Below, piece by piece: positions 7,134 to 15,314 of a DNA stretch of 64,000 bases. The notes beneath the pieces are model-generated. The model did no database searches, was not told the origin of the DNA, and worked only from the letters and a program-made list of their open reading frames with translations. Each line of letters begins with the position of its first letter. The first letter of the stretch is position 1. Position numbers and translations under genes: made by a program. Source of the DNA: Pantoea endophytica (GTDB taxonomy: Bacteria; Pseudomonadota; Gammaproteobacteria; Enterobacterales; Enterobacteriaceae); NCBI RefSeq assembly GCF_002858935.1, contig NZ_PJRT01000033.1:558001-622000 (forward strand), read 5' to 3'.

Positions 7134-10100
7134 ATGGATTTCTCCCGCTTTTTTATCGACCGACCGATTTTCGCCGCGGTGCTGTCGATTTTGATCTTTA
7201 CCACCGGACTGATCGCCATTCCGCTGCTGCCGATCAGTGAATATCCCAACGTGGTGCCACCGAGCGTGCAGGTGCGCGCGGAATATCCCGGTGCCAACCC
7301 CAAAGTGATTGCAGATTCTGTGGCGACGCCACTGGAAGAAGCCATCAACGGGGTAGAAAACATGATGTACATGAAATCCGTGGCGGGTTCCGATGGCGTG
7401 CTGGTCACCACCGTGACCTTCCGTCCGGGCACCGATCCGGATCAGGCGCAGGTTCAGGTGCAGAACCGCGTGGCGCAGGCTGAAGCGCGTCTGCCGGAAG
7501 AGGTGCGCCAACTCGGCCTCACCACGCAGAAGATGTCGCCGACGCTGACGCTGGTGGTGCACATGTTCTCGCCGCACGGCAAGTACGATTCCCTCTATCT
7601 GCGTAACTACGCCACCCTGAAGGTGAAGGATGAACTGGCGCGCCTGCCAGGCGTCGGTCAGATTCAGATCTTCGGTGCCGGTGAATACGCGATGCGCGTC
7701 TGGCTCGATCCCAATAAGGTGGCGGCACGTGGCTTGACCGCCTCCGATGTGGTCAGCGCGATGCAGGAGCAGAACGTGCAGGTTTCTGCCGGCCAGCTTG
7801 GCGCGGAGCCGCTGAAGAAACAGAGCGATTTTCTGCTGTCGATCAACACCCAAGGTCGTCTTGAGAGCGAAGAGCAGTTCGGCAATATCATCCTGAAAAC
7901 CGCCGACGACGGCACGCTGGTGCGACTGCGTGACGTGGCGCGCATCGAGATGGGTTCTGGCAGCTACGCGCTGCGTTCGCAGCTCAACAACAAAGATGCG
8001 GTCGGCATCGGTATCTTCCAGGCGCCGGGCGCCAACGCCATCGATCTGTCAAATGCGGTGCGCGACAAAATGGCCGAACTGGCCACCCGTTTCCCGGACG
8101 ATGTGCAGTGGGCCGCGCCGTACGACCCAACGGTGTTCGTGCGTGACTCGATCCGTGCCGTGGTGCAAACGCTGTTCGAAGCGATTGTGCTGGTGGTGCT
8201 GGTGGTGATTCTGTTCCTGCAAACCTGGCGCGCCTCGATTATCCCGCTGCTGGCGGTGCCGGTTTCGGTGGTCGGTACCTTCAGCATCCTTTATCTGCTC
8301 GGCTTCTCGCTCAATACCTTAAGTTTGTTTGGGCTGGTGTTGGCAATCGGTATCGTGGTGGATGACGCCATTGTCGTGGTGGAAAACGTCGAACGTAATA
8401 TCGAGCAAGGCTTGTCGCCGACGGCGGCTGCGCATCAGGCGATGCGGGAAGTATCCGGGCCGATTATCGCCATCGCGCTGGTGCTGTGTGCGGTGTTCGT
8501 GCCGATGGCGTTCCTGTCCGGCGTGACCGGTCAATTCTATAAGCAGTTTGCGGTGACGATTGCCATTTCAACGGTGATCTCCGCCATCAACTCGCTGACA
8601 CTGTCACCGGCGCTGGCGGCGCTGCTGCTGAAGCCACATGATGCCGCAAAGGATATGCCGACGCGCATTATCGATCGCCTGCTCGGCTGGCTGTTCCGTC
8701 CGTTCAACCGCTTCTTCCAGCGCAGTTCGGATGGCTATGAATCGCTGGTGGGTAAAACCTTGCGTCGTCGTGGCGCGGTGTTCGGCGTCTACGTGCTGCT
8801 GCTGGCCGGTGCGGGCTTTATGTTCCATACCGTGCCGGGCGGCTTTATTCCGACGCAGGACAAGCTCTACCTGATTGGCGGCGTGAAGATGCCGGAAGGT
8901 TCGTCGCTGGCGCGTACCGATGAAGTGATTCGCAAGATGAGCGAGATCGGCATGAACACTGAAGGCGTGGCTTATTCGGTCGCCTTCCCCGGTTTGAACG
9001 CGTTGCAGTTCACCAACACGCCGAATACCGGCACGGTGTTCTTCGGTTTGAAGCCGTTCAGTGAACGTACGCGCACCGCCGCGGAAATTAATGCTGAGAT
9101 CAACGCTAAGATCTCGAAAATCCAGCAAGGTTTTGGCTTCTCGATTATGCCACCGCCGATTTTAGGTCTGGGACAAGGTTCGGGTTATTCGCTGTATGTG
9201 CAGGATCGCGCGGGGCTCGGTTACGGTGCGCTGCAAACCGCCATCAACACCATGACCGGTGCGGTGTTGCAGACGCCGGGCATGATGTTCCCGATTTCAT
9301 CCTACCAGGCCAACGTGCCGCAGCTGGATGTGCAGGTGGATCGGGATAAAGCCAAAGCGCAAGGCGTGTCGCTGACCGAACTGTTCAGCACGCTGCAAAC
9401 CTATCTCGGATCGTCGTATGTCAACGATTTCAATAAGTTTGGTCGCACCTGGCGCGTGATGGCGCAGGCGGACGGCGATTTCCGCGATAGCGTGCAGGAT
9501 ATCGGTAACCTGCGTACCCGCAACGATCGCGGCGAAATGGTGCCGATTGGCAGCATGGTGAATATCACCACTACATACGGCCCGGATCCGGTGATTCGCT
9601 ATAACGGCTATCCGGCGGCTGACCTGATTGGTGATGCCGATCCGCGCGTGCTCTCTTCGGCGCAGGCGATGCAGAAGCTGGAGGAGATGTCGACGCAGGT
9701 GCTGCCTAACGGCATGAACATTGAATGGACCGACCTGAGCTATCAGCAATCAACGCAGGGCAATACCGCGCTGATCGTCTTCCCGGTCGCGGTTTTACTC
9801 GCATTCCTGGTGCTGGCGGCGCTGTATGAAAGCTGGACGCTACCGCTAGCGGTGATCCTGATTGTGCCGGTAACCATGCTCTCGGCGCTGGTCGGCGTGT
9901 GGCTGACCGGTGGCGATAACAACGTGTTTGTGCAGGTTGGGCTGGTAGTGCTGATGGGACTGGCGTGTAAGAACGCGATTCTTATCGTCGAGTTTGCGCG
10001 CGAGCTGGAGATGCAAGGCAAGAGCATTGTCGATGCAGCGCTGGAAGCCTGTCGTCTGCGTCTGCGTCCGATCGTTATGACCTCGATTGCCTTTATCGCC

Positions 10101-10286
10101 GGTACTATTCCGCTGATTCTTGGTGAAGGTGCAGGCGCAGAAGTGCGCGGCGTAACCGGGATTACCGTGTTCTCCGGCATGTTGGGCGTGACGCTGTTTG
10201 GCCTGTTGCTGACGCCGGTGTTCTATGTGACGCTGCGTAAGCTGGTGACGCGCAAGCAACCACAGGCGGAAGTGCAAACTATGTAA
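7134..10286 (+). CDS. oqxB: RND multidrug efflux pump, OqxB-like
   Basis: At 1050 residues this has the usual length of an OqxB/AcrB-type proton-driven inner-membrane pump. It begins with the typical FFIDRPIFAAVLSI helix, has two large periplasmic loops and about twelve membrane segments. Proton-relay residues are visible: Asp410-Asp411 in GIVVDDAIVVVENVERN and Lys946 in LMGLACKNAILIVEFA. In Klebsiella OqxAB exports quinolones, quinoxalines, chloramphenicol and other compounds; the same range is inferred here. Transcribed with oqxA, and closed by a strong terminator at 10307. No outer-membrane channel gene is present, so it probably uses TolC. Confidence 0.95.
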   Translation: MDFSRFFIDRPIFAAVLSILIFTTGLIAIPLLPISEYPNVVPPSVQVRAEYPGANPKVIADSVATPLEEAINGVENMMYMKSVAGSDGVLVTTVTFRPGTDPDQAQVQVQNRVAQAEARLPEEVRQLGLTTQKMSPTLTLVVHMFSPHGKYDSLYLRNYATLKVKDELARLPGVGQIQIFGAGEYAMRVWLDPNKVAARGLTASDVVSAMQEQNVQVSAGQLGAEPLKKQSDFLLSINTQGRLESEEQFGNIILKTADDGTLVRLRDVARIEMGSGSYALRSQLNNKDAVGIGIFQAPGANAIDLSNAVRDKMAELATRFPDDVQWAAPYDPTVFVRDSIRAVVQTLFEAIVLVVLVVILFLQTWRASIIPLLAVPVSVVGTFSILYLLGFSLNTLSLFGLVLAIGIVVDDAIVVVENVERNIEQGLSPTAAAHQAMREVSGPIIAIALVLCAVFVPMAFLSGVTGQFYKQFAVTIAISTVISAINSLTLSPALAALLLKPHDAAKDMPTRIIDRLLGWLFRPFNRFFQRSSDGYESLVGKTLRRRGAVFGVYVLLLAGAGFMFHTVPGGFIPTQDKLYLIGGVKMPEGSSLARTDEVIRKMSEIGMNTEGVAYSVAFPGLNALQFTNTPNTGTVFFGLKPFSERTRTAAEINAEINAKISKIQQGFGFSIMPPPILGLGQGSGYSLYVQDRAGLGYGALQTAINTMTGAVLQTPGMMFPISSYQANVPQLDVQVDRDKAKAQGVSLTELFSTLQTYLGSSYVNDFNKFGRTWRVMAQADGDFRDSVQDIGNLRTRNDRGEMVPIGSMVNITTTYGPDPVIRYNGYPAADLIGDADPRVLSSAQAMQKLEEMSTQVLPNGMNIEWTDLSYQQSTQGNTALIVFPVAVLLAFLVLAALYESWTLPLAVILIVPVTMLSALVGVWLTGGDNNVFVQVGLVVLMGLACKNAILIVEFARELEMQGKSIVDAALEACRLRLRPIVMTSIAFIAGTIPLILGEGAGAEVRGVTGITVFSGMLGVTLFGLLLTPVFYVTLRKLVTRKQPQAEVQTM

Positions 10287-10306
10287 GGGTTTTAGGTGAA
10301 ATGAAC

Positions 10307-10336
10307 AATCCGGGCCGATGTGCCCGGATTTTTTTT
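10307..10336 (+). terminator. oqxAB terminator
   Basis: The 9-bp stem AATCCGGGC / GCCCGGATT is followed by eight T, 20 nt after the oqxB stop. Confidence 0.9.
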
Positions 10337-10352
10337 GCGTGCAGATTGAGGC

Positions 10353-10383
10353 AATAAAAAAGGGCGTCATGAATGACGCCCTT
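10353..10383 (-). terminator. oqxR terminator
   Basis: The stem AGGGCGTCAT / ATGACGCCCT is followed on the minus strand by a T run (A run at 10355-10360 on the plus strand), 17 nt after the stop of the Rrf2-family gene. Confidence 0.88.
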
Positions 10384-10399
10384 ACGGATGAGAGTGGTT

Positions 10400-10885
10400 T
10401 TAGCGGCCTTTTTTACACAGGTCGGCGAGTTCGAGATCGGGCAACTCTTCGCAGTTGCTGGTGTCGTTATGCTTCAGTTCGGCCAGCGCGTCCGCTACGG
10501 TGCGGGTTTCCAGCACTTTAAGCGACGCTTCTTCAGCCTCTTCAGCAATCGATTTGAAATACCAACACAGGTTGGCACTGACCAGACAACGCGGTGCCAC
10601 GTCGGGACGTGACGCCCAGAGTTTTTTATCTTCAATCACAGAAGTATAAATGTCGCGCAGTGTGATTTCGGCGGCCGGGCGCCCCAGATGAATGGAACCG
10701 GTGCGGCCAAGCGTTGAGACGATGATGCCGTCACGCGTGAGCGGAACCATAAGTTTCCGAATGAAACTGGGGTTCGCTTCAAGACCATACGCCAATATGG
10801 CACTGGTCGAGCGTTTGCCCAGTTGCTCCGCCATCGCTACGCTCAAAACCATCTGCAAAGCTGTCGGGAAGCGGTAATCAAGCAT
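10400..10885 (-). CDS. oqxR: Rrf2-family regulator, OqxR-like
   Basis: The 161-residue protein is an Rrf2-family winged-helix regulator: LDYRFPTALQMVLSVAMAE, then RSTSAILAYGLEANPSFIRKLMVPL as the recognition region and GRTGSIHLGRPAAEITLRDIY as the wing. Cysteines are present (CLVSANLCW and near the C-terminus), but not the close three-Cys cluster of Fe-S Rrf2 proteins such as IscR, so redox sensing is unproven. The start at 10885 gives the family N-terminus and has AGGA eight bases upstream; a 40-residue extension is rejected. Convergent with oqxB, matching oqxR in the Klebsiella locus, where it represses the pump. The dyads upstream of oqxA may be its operator. Confidence 0.85.
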   Translation of the reverse strand: MLDYRFPTALQMVLSVAMAEQLGKRSTSAILAYGLEANPSFIRKLMVPLTRDGIIVSTLGRTGSIHLGRPAAEITLRDIYTSVIEDKKLWASRPDVAPRCLVSANLCWYFKSIAEEAEEASLKVLETRTVADALAELKHNDTSNCEELPDLELADLCKKGR

Positions 10886-11043
10886 TTCAATATCCTGAGT
10901 TGCGGTTATCTTGTTGTTTTTATGCCGCGACAGTGAGTAATCAATGAGCAATAAATATAACAAACACTGTTGCTTTTTAGAAGTCAACGCCCGTGATCCA
11001 GGCACGTATTCCCCATTTAATCGGGCAGAAGCGCACAGGCTGC

Positions 11044-12243
11044 TTAGTTTATCACTCCCCTTTCCGACTGTGGGCTGGCCTGCGGCAATTTTTGCTGCAA
11101 AAGCGCGACCAACAGCACGTTAATCAACGCCAGAACGCATAACAACCACAGCGTGGCGCTGGCACCGAGGTGCTGGAACACATAGCCACCAACCAGCGGC
11201 GTCAAGGCCTGGCCAATTAAGGCGGGACGCGCCATGCGCCCCACCACAATCGCGTAGGCCTCTGGTTTGACCATCACCAGCGGTAAAGTTCCCCGCACAA
11301 TGGCACGCAAACCATTTCCGGCACCGTACAGCACCATGCTGAGCACCGCAAACTGCGGATAACACGCCAGCAGCAACAAGCCGAGCGCCACCAATCCCAC
11401 CGAGAAAAAGGTGGTCCAGATCGGGTGACCGCGCTTAAAGGCGATGTCTACGATGCGCGATGCCACCTGACACGGACCGAGAATCGCACTGATGGCCAGC
11501 GCCGACGCCAGCGTGTGACCGCTGGCCTGCAGCAAGGTGATCAGCTGCACCGAAATCGCCGTCATGATCACCGATGCGAGCGTGAAAATGCTGCACAGCA
11601 GCCAAAACAGTGTCGGTGCCAGTTCGTTGCCCTGCGCGGTCGGTTTTGCTTTGGCGGCGGCGATTTTCGCTTCTGGCGCGGGTAGCGCGTAGAGATAGGC
11701 GGGCAACACTGAAACACATAACAATCCGGCGATGGCAAAACAGGCGTTACGCCAATCCAGCCAGTGAATCAGCAGCGCGGTGCCCGGCCACACGATAGTG
11801 GTACAGAAGCCAGAAATCAGCGTAATGCCGGTTATCGCGCCGCGTGCCTGGCCGCCATAGAGCGTGCCGAGCGTGGCAAACAGCGCATCGTACAGGCCCA
11901 TCGCCATACCTACGCCGATAATCAGCCAGGCAAACAGAAACAGCGGCAGATTGTGGCTCAATCCCATGATCACCAGACCGATCGCCATCACCGCCCCGCT
12001 CGCCGCCAGCAATGCGCGGCCATAGGAGCGGGAAATCAGTCGCCCACTCAGCGGCGCCAGCAAACCGGAAATCAGCATGCCGAGCGATAGCGCGCCATAC
12101 ACCCATTGCTGCGACCAGCCGGTTTCCGCCACGATCGGATTGGCCATCACCGCCATCAAATAGAAGGATCCGCCCCACGACAGGATTTGTACTACGCCAA
12201 GCGTAACTATGGCGGCGGCAGGTGGCTTTGGCTGAGGCTTCAC
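11044..12243 (-). CDS. major facilitator superfamily transporter, unknown substrate
   Basis: The 399-residue, very hydrophobic protein has about twelve predicted membrane segments. Family features include the cytoplasmic-loop motif GRLISRSYGRALL between helices 2 and 3, and a central hydrophilic linker rich in Ala and Lys (around residues 187-208). It begins near the inner membrane with IVTLGVVQILSWGGSFYLMAV. It resembles drug/metabolite or organic-acid MFS carriers, but no motif fixes the substrate. It is divergent from tus, with the Ter site between them. It is not part of the E. coli terminus gene order and seems an independent single-gene unit. Confidence 0.82.
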   Translation of the reverse strand: MKPQPKPPAAAIVTLGVVQILSWGGSFYLMAVMANPIVAETGWSQQWVYGALSLGMLISGLLAPLSGRLISRSYGRALLAASGAVMAIGLVIMGLSHNLPLFLFAWLIIGVGMAMGLYDALFATLGTLYGGQARGAITGITLISGFCTTIVWPGTALLIHWLDWRNACFAIAGLLCVSVLPAYLYALPAPEAKIAAAKAKPTAQGNELAPTLFWLLCSIFTLASVIMTAISVQLITLLQASGHTLASALAISAILGPCQVASRIVDIAFKRGHPIWTTFFSVGLVALGLLLLACYPQFAVLSMVLYGAGNGLRAIVRGTLPLVMVKPEAYAIVVGRMARPALIGQALTPLVGGYVFQHLGASATLWLLCVLALINVLLVALLQQKLPQASPQSERGVIN

Positions 12244-12368
12244 AACATTATTCCGTTAGCAGGCAAAGCATTGTTATAACACGTTCATCCAGCTTGAAAA
12301 ATCCCACGTTTCCCTGCTTAACAAAATCCCTGCGCAATGCTGGCAGACCGGCACCCAAGCCAGTACAC

Positions 12369-12391
12369 TGAAAGCATGTTGTAACTATGGA
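12369..12391 (+). other. replication fork-arrest (Ter) site upstream of tus
   Basis: The 23-bp segment contains the invariant Ter core ATGTTGTAACTA (12376-12387) and the G at site position 6 (12374), the base pair critical for locking Tus. It matches E. coli TerB in position and orientation, immediately before tus and overlapping the start of its ribosome site GGAGG. By analogy with TerB it should block forks moving towards higher coordinates and let Tus repress its own gene. Confidence 0.9.
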
Positions 12392-12399
12392 GGCGTTTT

Positions 12400-13329
12400 A
12401 TGGCTCGTTATGATTTGGTTGCCGATCTGCACGAATGCGTTAATGCGCTGGAGGCGGGATTGGGCGCGTTACGTCAACACATTGAGCAGCAACCGCTGTT
12501 GATTGCGCGCGTGTTTAGTCTGCCGGAAATCGAGAAAGGCCGCGAACATGATGAAATTGAACGCATCGCGGTGACGCAGCATCTTGGTAAAACGGCACGC
12601 GACATGGCGCTAATGCATTACTGCCGCCTGTTTATGCAGCATCAATCGGAAAAGCTCAGCACCAAAGCCGCCGTGCGCTTGCCGGGCGCGATTTGCATTG
12701 AAGCCGACGGCGATGTGCATGCGCAGATTACGCAGCAGGTTGCCGAGATTAATACTTTGAAGCAGCGGCTGGAACAGCTGATCACCGTGGAGTCGGGCTT
12801 GCCGAGCGAGGCGCGCTTTGAGTTCGTCCACCAGCATCTGCGCGGGTTAATTACGCTTAACGCCTACCGCAGCGTCACGCTGCTCAACGCGCCGGACAGT
12901 TTGCGCTTTGGCTGGGCGAATAAAAACATCATCAAAAACGTCACGCGTGATGCGGTGGTAGAACAGCTGGAGCGCAGCCTGAAGGCCAATCGTGCGCAGG
13001 CACCGTGGACGCGGGAACAGTGGGCGGAGAAAGTGCAGCAAGAGCTGGAAGCAATCCTCGCGTTGCCAGCCGGTGCGAAGCTGAAAATCAAGCGTCCGGT
13101 GAAGGTGCAGCCGATTGCCCGCGTATGGCGCGCCAGCGAGAAGAAACAGGTGCAGCTTGCCTGCCCTTCTCCGCTGCTGGTGCTGTGCCGCGATCGCACG
13201 CAGGTGCCGATTCTGGGAGAACTGCTGAACTACGATGCCGATAACGTTGCCTGGCGTCATAAACCGCTGGCCGAGCCGCTGCATCTGATCATTCCGCGCC
13301 TGCATTTGTGGAGCGATCGGCTGGCGTAA
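12400..13329 (+). CDS. tus: DNA replication terminus site-binding protein
   Basis: The 309-residue protein has the size of E. coli Tus and shares its N-terminal pattern (MARYDLVADLHECVNALEAGL) and basic, strand-forming DNA-binding segments such as LNAYRSVTLL, RFGWANKNIIKNVTRDAV and KLKIKRPVKVQPIARVW. Tus binds Ter as a monomer and stops replication forks in one direction, confining fork meeting to the terminus. GGAGG precedes the ATG by 7 nt, and a Ter site overlaps this leader, which implies autorepression. In E. coli the next gene is fumC; here a fasciclin/sigma/anti-sigma module lies between. Confidence 0.96.
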   Translation: MARYDLVADLHECVNALEAGLGALRQHIEQQPLLIARVFSLPEIEKGREHDEIERIAVTQHLGKTARDMALMHYCRLFMQHQSEKLSTKAAVRLPGAICIEADGDVHAQITQQVAEINTLKQRLEQLITVESGLPSEARFEFVHQHLRGLITLNAYRSVTLLNAPDSLRFGWANKNIIKNVTRDAVVEQLERSLKANRAQAPWTREQWAEKVQQELEAILALPAGAKLKIKRPVKVQPIARVWRASEKKQVQLACPSPLLVLCRDRTQVPILGELLNYDADNVAWRHKPLAEPLHLIIPRLHLWSDRLA

Positions 13330-13348
13330 AATTTATTTTTAAATCGCT

Positions 13349-13377
13349 GCATCCAATTCGCAGGCTGCCCTCGTATA
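13349..13377 (+). promoter_or_regulatory. candidate ECF-sigma promoter of the fasciclin operon
   Basis: GCATCC at 13349-13354, a 17-bp spacer, then CGTAT at 13372-13376. This resembles ECF promoters in general and the CATCC-type -35 element of SigK promoters. It lies 44 bp before the fasciclin start, suggesting that the downstream sigma factor drives its own operon. Inferred from motif only. Confidence 0.5.
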
Positions 13378-13419
13378 TCAGAGTGTGAGCAACTTCTTCG
13401 CTCCCTACTACGAGGATTT

Positions 13420-13986
13420 ATGATGAAAAAGCTAATGAGCATTGCAGTCGTATCCAGCACTTTACTGTTCACCGCAGGTGCATTTGCCGCCATGAATGAT
13501 GACTCCGTGATGGTCGGCGGCGCAGCGATGTATCCGCAAAAGAACATCGTTGAAAACGCGCTGAACTCCAAAGATCACACCACGCTGGTTGCTGCTGTTA
13601 AAGCGGCGGGTTTGGTGGAAACCCTCGAAGGTAAAGGTCCGTTTACTGTCTTCGCGCCAACCAATGCGGCCTTCGCCAAGTTGCCTGCGGGCACCGTTGA
13701 TAGCCTGGTCAAACCGGAGAACAAAGCGAAGTTGACCAGCATCCTGACTTATCATGTGGTGGCCGGTAAATACGACATGAAAGCGCTGGAGAAAAAAATT
13801 AAGCAAGGTGGCGGACATGCCGAGCTGAAAACCGTCAACGGCCAACCGTTGTGGATTATGAATAATGGCCCGCACAATATTCAGCTGAAAGATGGTCAAG
13901 GCAATGTGGCGAATATCAGCACTTATGACGTCAATCAGAAAAATGGTGTGATTGATGTGATTGATACCGTCTTGATGCCTAAGTAA
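13420..13986 (+). CDS. secreted fasciclin-domain (FAS1) protein
   Basis: The 188-residue protein has a Sec signal peptide ending AGAFA (cleavage about residue 24) and one FAS1 domain. FAS1 motifs are clear: TTLVAAVKAAGLVETLEGKGPFTVFAPTNAAFAKL, LTYHVVAGKY and the terminal NGVIDVIDTVLMPK. FAS1 domains mediate adhesion or carbohydrate/protein binding outside the cytoplasm; the ligand here is unknown. Two tandem ATGs (13420 and 13423) follow GAGGA; the second has the better spacing. It is the first gene of a three-gene unit with an ECF sigma factor 40 nt downstream, mirroring the mycobacterial SigK regulon, whose targets MPT70 and MPT83 are fasciclin proteins. Confidence 0.92.
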   Translation: MMKKLMSIAVVSSTLLFTAGAFAAMNDDSVMVGGAAMYPQKNIVENALNSKDHTTLVAAVKAAGLVETLEGKGPFTVFAPTNAAFAKLPAGTVDSLVKPENKAKLTSILTYHVVAGKYDMKALEKKIKQGGGHAELKTVNGQPLWIMNNGPHNIQLKDGQGNVANISTYDVNQKNGVIDVIDTVLMPK

Positions 13987-14026
13987 TTGCCTATACTCGG
14001 ATTGGGCATTTTAGCCAACCGGGAAG

Positions 14027-14584
14027 ATGATGGATAACAGGCTTGCAGAACGGTTAGACAACTTATTGCCGGCGATCGCAAAAGGCGATCGCCGCGCGTT
14101 TGAGCAACTGTATCGACTTACGTCGCCGCACCTGTTCGCCCTCGCCCTGCGCATGCTGCGTCAGCAAGGTTGGGCGGAAGAGGTGCTGCACGATTGCTAC
14201 CTCACCATCTGGAACCGCGCCGCCTCTTACGATGCTGCCCTGAGCGCGCCGATGACGTGGATGACGCACATTGTGCGCAATCGCTGCATTGACGGGTTAC
14301 GCAGCGGACAGGCGCGCCTGATGCTGGAGGCAGAAGAGTTTAGCGACCTGCTACCAATCACCAGCGAAGACGAACAGAATAACTGGCACGATCCGGCACA
14401 AGCCGATCGCCTGCGACACTGCATTGGCCATCTGAGCAGCGAACAGCAGCAAAGCATCACGCTCGCCTATTATCAGGGGATGTCCCACAGTGATATTGCC
14501 GCCTGGCTGCAACAGCCGGTTGGCTCGGTAAAAAGCTGGATTCGCCGCGCGCTGGAGCATCTGCGGGAGTGTGTGGGCCTATGA
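14027..14584 (+). CDS. ECF (sigma-70 family) sigma factor, SigK-like
   Basis: The 185-residue protein has region 2 (about residues 24-92: FEQLYRLTSPHLFALALRML, EVLHDCYLTIWNRA, MTWMTHIVRNRCIDGLR) and region 4 with a helix-turn-helix (about 135-183: LSSEQQQSITLAYYQGMSHSDIA, then PVGSVKSWIRRALEHLRECV). It lacks regions 1 and 3, as ECF factors do. The downstream gene starts inside its stop codon and encodes an RskA-type membrane anti-sigma factor, so the pair forms a signalling switch. ATGs at 14027 and 14030 are both possible. The likely target is the operon's own promoter before the fasciclin gene; the signal is unknown. Confidence 0.92.
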   Translation: MMDNRLAERLDNLLPAIAKGDRRAFEQLYRLTSPHLFALALRMLRQQGWAEEVLHDCYLTIWNRAASYDAALSAPMTWMTHIVRNRCIDGLRSGQARLMLEAEEFSDLLPITSEDEQNNWHDPAQADRLRHCIGHLSSEQQQSITLAYYQGMSHSDIAAWLQQPVGSVKSWIRRALEHLRECVGL

Positions 14585-15225
14585 ACGATAAATTACAACG
14601 CGATGAGGCCTTATCAGCCGAGTATGCGCTGGGCACCTTGAGTGGGCTGGCGCGTTTGCGCTTTGCACGCAGGTTGCGAAACGAGCCCGCGCTCGCGGCT
14701 AATGTTGCGCGCTGGCAAGCCCTGCTGGCGGGCCTGGATAATCAGCTTGCGCCCGTCACGCCACCGGAAAAGGTGTGGAAAAAGATTACATTGAGTTTGC
14801 CCGAGCAACGCGTCATTCAACCCAAACGCCATTATGCGGGCTGGCTGGCGGCTGCCAGTGTCGCGGCGTTCGCCCTGCTCGCCTCACTGTTCCTGCAGCA
14901 GCCGACGTTAACGCCGTTGACGGTACTGAACGACGCCCAGCATCAACAGCAATGGGTGGTCAGCGCGGACAGCAAACTGGCGCAGCTGAGCCTGACGCCG
15001 TTACATCCTGTGACCATCGCCGATAACAACAGTTTGCAGCTGTGGCTGATTCCGCCAGGCAAAGCGCCGATTTCATTGGGTTTGTTGGATAATCAGAAGG
15101 CAACGGATGTTGCGTTAAATAGCACGATTTCCCGCTCAGGCATCATTGCCATCAGCCTTGAACCGCGCGGCGGCTCGCCAACCGGGCAACCAACCGGTCC
15201 GGTGTTGTATAGCGGGCAGCTGTAA
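14581..15225 (+). CDS. RskA-type transmembrane anti-sigma factor
   Basis: The 214-residue protein has a cytoplasmic N-terminal domain that would bind the sigma factor (residues 1-80, with SAEYALGTLSGLARLRFARRL), one membrane helix (about 84-105) and a periplasmic C-terminal RskA domain (LQLWLIPPGKAPISLGLL to VLYSGQL). ATG at 14581 overlaps the sigma-factor stop (ATGA), giving tight coupling; a GTG at 14569 is a poorer start. In the family, regulated proteolysis of the membrane protein releases the sigma factor. No zinc-binding HxxxCxxC motif is visible, consistent with the RskA rather than the ZAS class. Confidence 0.88.
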   Translation: MNDKLQRDEALSAEYALGTLSGLARLRFARRLRNEPALAANVARWQALLAGLDNQLAPVTPPEKVWKKITLSLPEQRVIQPKRHYAGWLAAASVAAFALLASLFLQQPTLTPLTVLNDAQHQQQWVVSADSKLAQLSLTPLHPVTIADNNSLQLWLIPPGKAPISLGLLDNQKATDVALNSTISRSGIIAISLEPRGGSPTGQPTGPVLYSGQL

Positions 15226-15240
15226 ATCACCGCGCATTGC

Positions 15241-15280
15241 GTAGCGGCGCGATTTATCGCGCAATCAATTGCGCCGCTAC
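15241..15280. repeat. intergenic inverted repeat after the anti-sigma gene
   Basis: GTAGCGGCGC (15241-15250) and GCGCCGCTAC (15271-15280) are perfect inverted arms around a 20-bp centre that itself contains GCGATTTATCGCGC. It lies between convergent rskA-like and fumC and may serve both as a terminator-like structure and as a member of a dispersed enterobacterial repeat family (family membership inferred). Confidence 0.6.
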
Positions 15281-15314
15281 GAGGGTGCTACGTCTGCCAG
15301 TTTTTAACAGCGGT

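Noticed and set aside
6981..7853. 290-codon open frame antisense to oqxA/oqxB
   Set aside because: Covered by the strongly conserved efflux genes on the plus strand; composition typical of a shadow frame.
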